Below are positions 6,888 to 11,581 of a DNA stretch of 11,581 nt, piece after piece (the first letter of the stretch is position 1; the number at the start of each line of letters is the position of its first letter). This stretch comes from Acidiferrobacteraceae bacterium (GTDB lineage Bacteria; Pseudomonadota; Gammaproteobacteria; Arenicellales; UBA868): NCBI GenBank assembly GCA_002731295.1, contig PCBE01000057.1:10617-22197 (forward strand). Direction: 5' to 3'. The position numbers and the translations under genes are program-made. The notes below the pieces were generated by a model that searched no databases, was not told the DNA's origin, and worked only from the letters and a program-made list of their open reading frames with translations.

Positions 6888-8402
6888 CTACATCTGCTTC
6901 CAGTCCCCTAATTGCTCAAAGGCATGCGCAGCCTGATAGATGGTAGATTCACCATAGTGACGGCTGATTAACATCATCCCAACTGGTAGGTCTTCACTCA
7001 TTCCGCAAGGAACCGACATCGCCGGATGTCCTGTAACATCAAACGGGCTGGTGTTTGCAAGCATCTCGAACGCTCTCTGACAATACAAAGCCAGCGACGC
7101 ATCTGGTGGCGGCAATGGCGTCGCTTTCATCGGCAATGTCGGCATCAGGAGAAGATCATACTGGCTGAGCGACTCGTTGTAGGTCTCTTTCAGCTTGCGG
7201 CTCAGGTTCTGTGCCTTGGCATAGTAGTGACCCCGATAATGCCGGAGAAAATATTCACCAACGAACATGCAGATCTTGAGTGTGTCAGACAACTCGTCGG
7301 CACGATTCGGCCAGTTTGAATGGTGGTCGAGCAGGCTGGTCGAGTAAAGACCTTTCCAACCTGTACCGAAGCCATTACCGTTCATCATCTGATTGGTCAG
7401 GCCTTCCAGTGCAATCGGGGTCCAGATGGCCGCTCCCTCGTTGTGCATGGGAATTGAAATATCTTCCACATCTGCTCCCAAATCACGAAGTTTGTCAGCG
7501 GCTGTTCGAACCTTTGCATCAACATCGGACTCTGATTCAGGGCGACCAAATCCCTCCTGCACTACACCAATTTTAAGCCCCCGTACGCCACGACCCAAAG
7601 CTGATGTGTAGTGATCCACTTTGGGTGCATATTGGCGTGGGTCCAGCCCATCTTTTCCCGCAATAACTTCAAGCAGCAGCGCATTGTCGGCGACATTCTG
7701 CGTCATGGGACCAGTATGGTCGATGGTGGTTTCAATAGGCATAACGCCGGTATAAGGGACAAGTCCGTGAGTGGGTTTTAGACCGTAACATCCGCAGTAG
7801 GAAGCAGGCATTCGGATCGATCCACCCTGGTCACCACCCATGGCCATGTCGACTTCACCGGAAGCCACTAGGGCACCGGAGCCTGAAGACGAACCCCCAG
7901 CTGAGTAACCCATCTTGTGGGGGTTGTGACAGGGCCCCGTAGCATTGGTATGACTCCCACCAGAAAGGCAAAAATATTCGCAGTGCGCTTTTCCGACGAT
8001 AGTGCCGCCTGCATCCAGAATACGGGTCACGATAGTGGCATCAATATCGGGAATGTAGCCTTCGAGGGTAGAAGCACCATTCATCATCGGCACACCCGCA
8101 AGACTAATGTTATCTTTAAGGGCAATCGTCTTCCCAGCTAGAGGTCCACGGGGCGCTCCCTTAACTTCGCACTTGATGTACCAGGCATTCAGGGGATTCT
8201 CCTCGGACGACGGCCGATATCCCGGTGTCCTTGGGTAATCGACGGTCGGCAGGTAATCGGGCATCGCGTCAACTATGTCGTAGACTTTCATGGTGTCTTC
8301 CATGACGTCTAGAAACTCTATAATCCGTTCGTCCGAAAGGTGCATTCCGAGATCCAGCGTGATCTCCCTGAGTTGTTCGTGAGTCGGTCTCTTAACAGTC
8401 AT
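6888..8402 (-). CDS. Amidase (amidase-signature family), domain of the fused ORF or separate product from internal ATG
   Basis: From the internal ATG at 8400-8402 this is 504 residues, the usual length of the enantioselective amidases found beside nitrile hydratases in Rhodococcus and Pseudomonas. It opens MTVKRPTHEQLREI. The Ser-cis-Ser-Lys triad is Lys96 (ALKDN), Ser171 (GGSSSGS) and Ser195 (GGDQGGSIRMP); the spacings of 75 and 24 equal those of FAAH (142/217/241). Further matches are ENPLNAWY, GVPMMNGASTLEGY, GLVPYTGVMPIE and PFDVTGHPAMSVP near the C-terminus. It hydrolyses a carboxamide to acid and ammonia in the cytosol; no signal peptide is seen. AGAGAGG lies nine bases upstream of the ATG, making independent translation plausible. 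The order transporter-amidase-acyl-CoA synthetase supports use of an imported amide as nitrogen and carbon source. Confidence 0.85.
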   Translation of the reverse strand: MTVKRPTHEQLREITLDLGMHLSDERIIEFLDVMEDTMKVYDIVDAMPDYLPTVDYPRTPGYRPSSEENPLNAWYIKCEVKGAPRGPLAGKTIALKDNISLAGVPMMNGASTLEGYIPDIDATIVTRILDAGGTIVGKAHCEYFCLSGGSHTNATGPCHNPHKMGYSAGGSSSGSGALVASGEVDMAMGGDQGGSIRMPASYCGCYGLKPTHGLVPYTGVMPIETTIDHTGPMTQNVADNALLLEVIAGKDGLDPRQYAPKVDHYTSALGRGVRGLKIGVVQEGFGRPESESDVDAKVRTAADKLRDLGADVEDISIPMHNEGAAIWTPIALEGLTNQMMNGNGFGTGWKGLYSTSLLDHHSNWPNRADELSDTLKICMFVGEYFLRHYRGHYYAKAQNLSRKLKETYNESLSQYDLLLMPTLPMKATPLPPPDASLALYCQRAFEMLANTSPFDVTGHPAMSVPCGMSEDLPVGMMLISRHYGESTIYQAAHAFEQLGDWKQM

Positions 8403-9230
8403 GTACGTATACCTCTCTTTGCCGGTTGGTGCAGTCGGTAGGGACTGACTGACAGTTGGTGTGTTTTCCCTGGTGGGTTCTGTATGGGAGGTGGAATTTG
8501 ACATCAAGGCTCCAGATCCGAAACCTACAAATTCTTCGATCAGTACCGATTCGGTTGAGTGCCCATCACCGACTTCGCCGATGATATCGCCTTTCTGCAG
8601 CAGCAGTACACGGTCAGACAACGAGGTGACGAACTCAAGGTTCTGCTCAACAAGCACGACCGCTAGCCCTTGCTCTGTATTCAGACGTTTGAGTAGATCA
8701 ATGATGCCGTCAATGATGGATGGCTGTATACCTTCTGTGGGCTCATCTAGGAGCACCAGGTCTGGCTTGCTGATTAAGCAACGTGCGAGGGCAAGAATCT
8801 GCTGCTCACCACCGCTCAAAGCTTCTCCAGAGCGATCGAGCAATGGCTGGAGAGCCGGAAATTCCTGAATGACAGCTTCAATTGCCTCGTGCTCTTCCTC
8901 TGCATGTTCCACAACTCCCATCCTGAGATTGTCGTAGACCGATAGCTGAGGAAATATCCCACGGCCCTGTGGAACATAGCCCAACCCAAGCCGGGATCGT
9001 TCGTATGCCGGTTCGTCAGAAATATCCACCCCGTCGAACTCTATACGACCAGAGGTTGCTGGAACCATGCCCATCAATGTTTTGAGCAAAGTGGTCTTGC
9101 CCATGCCGTTGTGTCCCAACACCCCAACGATCTGACCCTCGCTGACAGAGAAATCAATACCGTGAAGCACGGGTACTCGGCCATAACCTGCATGCAGGTC
9201 CCGGACATTGAGGATCAGCGCTTCACTCAT
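6888..9230 (-). CDS. Fused ORF: LivF/UrtE-type ABC transporter ATPase + amidase-signature hydrolase
   Basis: One uninterrupted 780-codon frame. Residues 1-238 are a complete high-affinity amino-acid/urea transporter ATPase: Walker A GHNGMGKTT (39-47), GYVPQGRGIFPQLSV (84-98), signature LSGGEQQ (138-144), Walker B LVLLDEPT (158-165) and VEQN where other ABC ATPases have His (normal in LivF/UrtE). Residues 239-276 form a Thr/Ser/Pro-rich polar linker. Residues 277-780 are a full-length amidase-signature enzyme (see the separate entry). Start ATG 9228-9230 overlaps the preceding stop (ATGA) and has AGAGGA seven bases upstream, so it is translationally coupled. I know LivF and this amidase as separate proteins of about 235 and 505 residues. 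The fusion may be genuine, may coexist with internal initiation at 8402, or may reflect a lost stop or a sequencing error. Confidence 0.8.
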   Translation of the reverse strand: MSEALILNVRDLHAGYGRVPVLHGIDFSVSEGQIVGVLGHNGMGKTTLLKTLMGMVPATSGRIEFDGVDISDEPAYERSRLGLGYVPQGRGIFPQLSVYDNLRMGVVEHAEEEHEAIEAVIQEFPALQPLLDRSGEALSGGEQQILALARCLISKPDLVLLDEPTEGIQPSIIDGIIDLLKRLNTEQGLAVVLVEQNLEFVTSLSDRVLLLQKGDIIGEVGDGHSTESVLIEEFVGFGSGALMSNSTSHTEPTRENTPTVSQSLPTAPTGKERYTYMTVKRPTHEQLREITLDLGMHLSDERIIEFLDVMEDTMKVYDIVDAMPDYLPTVDYPRTPGYRPSSEENPLNAWYIKCEVKGAPRGPLAGKTIALKDNISLAGVPMMNGASTLEGYIPDIDATIVTRILDAGGTIVGKAHCEYFCLSGGSHTNATGPCHNPHKMGYSAGGSSSGSGALVASGEVDMAMGGDQGGSIRMPASYCGCYGLKPTHGLVPYTGVMPIETTIDHTGPMTQNVADNALLLEVIAGKDGLDPRQYAPKVDHYTSALGRGVRGLKIGVVQEGFGRPESESDVDAKVRTAADKLRDLGADVEDISIPMHNEGAAIWTPIALEGLTNQMMNGNGFGTGWKGLYSTSLLDHHSNWPNRADELSDTLKICMFVGEYFLRHYRGHYYAKAQNLSRKLKETYNESLSQYDLLLMPTLPMKATPLPPPDASLALYCQRAFEMLANTSPFDVTGHPAMSVPCGMSEDLPVGMMLISRHYGESTIYQAAHAFEQLGDWKQM
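8403..8516 (-). other. Linker between ATPase and amidase domains
   Basis: Codons 239-276 of the fused ORF encode a polar stretch dominated by Thr, Ser, Pro, Asn, Glu and Arg (for example SNSTSHTEPTREN and SQSLPTAPTGKER), with no predicted helix core and no stop in this frame. It follows the last ATPase helix (LIEEFVGFG) directly. The composition suits a flexible interdomain linker. The same DNA also contains a Shine-Dalgarno-like AGAGAGG at 8412-8418, as expected if it were once, or still is, a leader for the amidase. Confidence 0.65.
8412..8418 (-). promoter_or_regulatory. Possible internal ribosome binding site for the amidase
   Basis: AGAGAGG on the minus strand stands nine bases before the internal ATG at 8402, where amidase homology begins. 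The anti-Shine-Dalgarno match is GAGG, of moderate strength. If used, a free 504-residue amidase would be made in addition to, or instead of, the fusion. Confidence 0.4.
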
Positions 9231-9952
9231 TGTACTTTCCTCTGGCCAAGATAGATCTCACGAACCTTGTCGTCCGAGGACACTTCATCCATGCCGCCCT
9301 CTATCAAGATTTGTCCTTGGTGAAAGACGGTGACTCTTCTCGCGATCATGCGAATAAACTGCATGTCGTGCTCCACAACGATCATTGTTGCGCTCTTGTT
9401 AATTTCCTGGATGATATCGGCAGTTCGTATGACCTCGTCCGGGGTCATCCCAGCAGTAGGTTCATCCAATATCACCAACCAGGGTTCACCTGCGAGAACC
9501 ATACCCAGTTCAACCTGTTGTCTCTGGCCATGAGCCAGTGAACCGAGTTGTGCTTTCCGAACATCACCCAGTTGAAGTCGCTCAATGACCTCAGAAGTAA
9601 TCACGCGAGCGCGTTTTATGCTGGCCGACTGGCTGGCCGACAACCAAATATTCTCTTCTACGTCTAGACCGTCAAATACATTTGGCACTTGTGTCTTAAT
9701 TCCTACGCCCATTCTCGCTACCTGGTGTGGCTCACTGCCGGTCACATTGAAGTCTCGAATGACAACTTCACCGGCCGTAGGGCTCAACTGCGCGGTAAGA
9801 CACTTAAAAAAAGTGCTTTTACCCGCACCATTTGGACCAATCAGGCAACGTAATTCATTCTCACGAAGAGAAAAATCTACGCGGTCCACTGCCACGACAC
9901 CGCCAAAATGCATTGACAGGCCCCGGGTTTCGAGTACGACTTCACTCCTCAA
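9227..9952 (-). CDS. LivG/UrtD-type ABC transporter ATP-binding protein
   Basis: A 241-residue ATPase counted from the TTG at 9952. Walker A is GPNGAGKS (39-46), Q-loop Gln88, signature LAHGQRQ (139-145), Walker B LVILDEP (159-165), then AGMTPDE and the switch histidine His195 in VEHD. LAHGQ instead of LSGGQ, with AGMT after Walker B and ARRVTVFHQG near the end, is the pattern of UrtD, the urea transporter ATPase, rather than of LivG for branched-chain amino acids. It pairs with the LivF/UrtE-like ATPase to energise the two permeases. The frame is open to a GTG at 9982, but a perfect AAGGAGG sits six bases before TTG 9952, so I prefer that start (11-base overlap with the permease gene). Its TGA overlaps the next ATG. 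Confidence 0.9.
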   Translation of the reverse strand: MRSEVVLETRGLSMHFGGVVAVDRVDFSLRENELRCLIGPNGAGKSTFFKCLTAQLSPTAGEVVIRDFNVTGSEPHQVARMGVGIKTQVPNVFDGLDVEENIWLSASQSASIKRARVITSEVIERLQLGDVRKAQLGSLAHGQRQQVELGMVLAGEPWLVILDEPTAGMTPDEVIRTADIIQEINKSATMIVVEHDMQFIRMIARRVTVFHQGQILIEGGMDEVSSDDKVREIYLGQRKVQ

Positions 9953-11003
9953 ATGTGGCCTCCTTGAATCGGGATCGCCCACGACGCCTTATTCTTTTCG
10001 CGGAGCGGGCTGTCATGCGACGGGACCGCCTTCGGTCCCATAGCTGCACCAGTGAGGGAACAATACCTTTGGGAACAACCAGTACAAAAATAATCAGGAC
10101 GAGACCAAGGAAAAAATTGATATTGACCACAGCCTGACGACCAAGAAAAGAAGTGAGGTAAAACAGGACCAAGGCCCCGAGAATCGGCCCAATTAGCGTA
10201 CCTCGCCCCCCAATAATGACCCAGATAATAGCCAGGGCAGCGTTATACAGATTGTAAACATCAGGGGTAATTCGTCCGATTGAATTTGCAAACATGACGC
10301 CGGCCAGTCCCGCGATGGCGCCGCCCACAGTAAACATTCCTAATTTATACAGGCGAATGTCGTAACCCAAAAGCTCCGAACGAATTTCATTCTCCCTGAT
10401 AGAAATACAAACTCGACCAAAATGGGACTTTGTCAGCCATACACAAAGGAAATACGCGCCAAGCAATGAAACCATGGCGACATAGAACACCTGCTCGGGA
10501 AACAGAAACTGATTCGCATCCCAAGGATAATTAATTGGCGGCACGTTGATCCCGTTAAAACCGCCAAGTTTTGCGATCCCAATCTTATACTCAGGACCAG
10601 AGGTCCTCCTGATGACGCTGTAGAGAATGAGCGTTACTGTCAGGGTGATCACGGCCAGGTAGACGTCGCTCAAACGTCCGTAGAACATAAAGTAGCCTAG
10701 AATGGCCGCAGCGGCGGCGGCAACTAGTATCGCGAGAACAATTGCACTTGTACTACCTCCAAAGTTCAGTGCCGCGATAGCGTACGCATAAGCGCCGATA
10801 CCAAAAAATGCTGTTTGTCCAAAACAGAGAATTCCCCCAAAACCCCAGATCAGTCCTAGGCTCAACGCCAGTATGGCAAGACTGACCGCAGTAGTCAGAC
10901 TGATAATTTCAAAAAGATCAAGAGTCTGTGGTGCGCCAAATAAGATAATCAGCCCGACTATCCCGATCGAGATAAGCGCGTTCGTATCCCGAGATCGTTT
11001 CAC
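9942..11003 (-). CDS. LivM/UrtC-type ABC transporter permease
   Basis: A 353-residue inner-membrane protein with about nine to ten hydrophobic segments (for example residues 11-24, 34-58, 86-107, 113-131, 172-190, 222-240, 255-266, 270-287, 297-311). The blocks GFGGILCFGQTAFFGIGAYA (54-73), the ATPase-contacting loop RENEIRSELLGYDIRLYK (203-220), GAIAGLAGVMF (228-238) and IIGGRGTLIGPILGA (263-277) are typical of LivM/UrtC. It forms the translocation pore with the LivH/UrtB-like partner. The start is GTG at 11001-11003, overlapping the upstream TGA by four bases (GTGA) with a weak GAAG upstream, so translation is probably coupled. The C-terminal tail after PKGIVPSLVQLW is very basic (14 Arg/Lys among the last 30 residues), which is unusual for the family; it should lie in the cytoplasm. 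Confidence 0.92.
   Translation of the reverse strand: MKRSRDTNALISIGIVGLIILFGAPQTLDLFEIISLTTAVSLAILALSLGLIWGFGGILCFGQTAFFGIGAYAYAIAALNFGGSTSAIVLAILVAAAAAAILGYFMFYGRLSDVYLAVITLTVTLILYSVIRRTSGPEYKIGIAKLGGFNGINVPPINYPWDANQFLFPEQVFYVAMVSLLGAYFLCVWLTKSHFGRVCISIRENEIRSELLGYDIRLYKLGMFTVGGAIAGLAGVMFANSIGRITPDVYNLYNAALAIIWVIIGGRGTLIGPILGALVLFYLTSFLGRQAVVNINFFLGLVLIIFVLVVPKGIVPSLVQLWDRRRSRRMTARSAKRIRRRGRSRFKEATFEE
9959..9965 (-). promoter_or_regulatory. Strong ribosome binding site AAGGAGG that sets a TTG start
   Basis: On the minus strand AAGGAGG lies inside the last codons of the upstream permease gene and ends six bases before TTG at 9952-9950. The competing in-frame GTG at 9982 has only AAGG about seven bases upstream and would add ten unconserved residues. 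Confidence 0.65.
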
Positions 11004-11581
11004 AGACTTCGCTTGAAGAAACGGCCAGTGATACCTTGGGGCATCAACCGAAGCAGAACGATCGCGAGCAGGAGCAGTGCCACTTCACCCATAGTTGGAC
11101 CGATTATAAAACTGACGATACCGTTTACCCCACCTAACAAAATCGAGGCCGAAGCAGTACCTGCCAGGATCGCAGTGCCACCAGAAATGACCGTAATGAA
11201 TGCCTTTCCGATATAAATTGCCCCAATCGTTGGCAGGACACCGGTAATGGGTGCCAGCAATCCGCCAGCGAGACCTGACAACGCAGAACCAATCCCAAAT
11301 GTCATGGAGTAGACGCGCTGTGTGCTAATACCCAGCGCAGCTGCCATATCAGCTGCCTGCATGGTTCCACGGGCAACCAGTCCCAGCTTCGTGTAACGCA
11401 ACAAAAGATATACCAGCAGGACCAGGATGATCGCCACAAAAATTAGGAAAACTTCGTACCCGCTGGAACTGAACTCGCCAATGGAAATTGCACCAAACGG
11501 TGGAGAAATTGTCGTAGCCGTCTGGGCTCCGAATATGGTGGTAATAAGTCCGATAAAAAGTAGGCTCAGTCCCCATGTTGC
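11000..11581 (-). CDS. LivH/UrtB-type ABC transporter permease, C-terminal part (5' end outside window)
   Basis: The minus-strand frame is open from the right edge to the TGA at 11000-11002 and gives 193 residues; the start lies beyond the window. A GTG at 11437 is inside the protein, not its start, because membrane and periplasmic-loop sequence continues upstream of it (GLSLLFIGLITTIFGA and PPFGAISIGEF). The block LGLVARGTMQAADMAAALGIS is the cytoplasmic EAA-like coupling loop, followed by SALSGLAGGLLAP, GGTAILAGT and a C-terminal PQGITGRFFKRSL that closely matches LivH/UrtB endings. It partners the LivM/UrtC-type permease encoded just downstream. The matching periplasmic binding protein gene (LivK/UrtA) would be expected further right and is not in the window. 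Confidence 0.92.
   Translation of the reverse strand, partial: ATWGLSLLFIGLITTIFGAQTATTISPPFGAISIGEFSSSGYEVFLIFVAIILVLLVYLLLRYTKLGLVARGTMQAADMAAALGISTQRVYSMTFGIGSALSGLAGGLLAPITGVLPTIGAIYIGKAFITVISGGTAILAGTASASILLGGVNGIVSFIIGPTMGEVALLLLAIVLLRLMPQGITGRFFKRSL

Noticed and set aside
8461..8868. 135-residue plus-strand reading frame opposite the ATPase-linker region
   Set aside because: Its Ser-rich text is the complement of the ATPase signature and Walker B region; there is no ribosome binding site or homology.
11349..11576. 75-residue minus-strand reading frame at the right edge
   Set aside because: It overlaps the LivH/UrtB-type permease in another frame; the permease frame is open to the window edge and has clear family motifs.
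1..11581. CRISPR arrays, tRNA or rRNA genes, insertion sequences, phage genes
   Set aside because: No spaced direct repeats, cloverleaf-like sequence, transposase or phage motifs were recognised by eye in either strand.

Overview
The window looks like a chromosomal segment of a proteobacterium. The evidence is gene-family content, dense packing and clear Shine-Dalgarno sites; base composition is roughly balanced. I cannot fix the taxon more closely. It holds eleven protein genes: two are cut by the window edges, and one is an unusual in-frame fusion. I see no rRNA, tRNA, CRISPR array or insertion sequence, and no gene-free stretch longer than about 300 bases.

Left part, plus strand (1-1258): the C-terminal end of a nitroreductase, a 96-residue single-domain cupin and an FMN-binding pyridoxamine-phosphate-oxidase-fold protein. 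They are separated by about 30 bases each and probably form one redox/detoxification operon. Facing them on the minus strand (1304-2762) are a Gfo/Idh/MocA NAD(P)-dependent oxidoreductase and, downstream of it, a 4HBT hotdog acyl-CoA thioesterase. A 230-base divergent intergenic region with two perfect palindromes separates this pair from a plus-strand phytanoyl-CoA-dioxygenase-family gene with an ectoine-hydroxylase-like iron-site signature. That gene is followed by an M20 N-carbamoyl-amino-acid hydrolase/allantoate amidohydrolase-type gene.

Right part, minus strand (5126 to the right edge at 11581): one tightly overlapping operon. In transcription order it encodes a LivH/UrtB-type permease (cut by the window edge), a LivM/UrtC-type permease, a LivG/UrtD-type ATPase, a LivF/UrtE-type ATPase running in frame into an amidase-signature hydrolase, and an acyl-CoA synthetase. 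The UrtD-like ATPase carries LAHGQ in place of LSGGQ. This fits the urea/short-chain-amide branch of these transporters better than the branched-chain amino-acid branch.

Taken together, the minus-strand operon reads as an amide-utilisation system. It would import an amide, hydrolyse it to ammonia and a carboxylate with a Ser-Ser-Lys amidase, and activate the carboxylate to an acyl-CoA. The amidase resembles the enantioselective amidases of nitrile-degrading Rhodococcus and Pseudomonas, where an acyl-CoA synthetase also follows, but no nitrile hydratase or aldoxime dehydratase is visible here. The most unusual item is the 780-residue transporter-ATPase/amidase open reading frame, joined by a Thr/Ser/Pro-rich linker. 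It would place the hydrolase on the cytoplasmic face of its own importer, unless the amidase is made separately from a plausible internal start at 8402.
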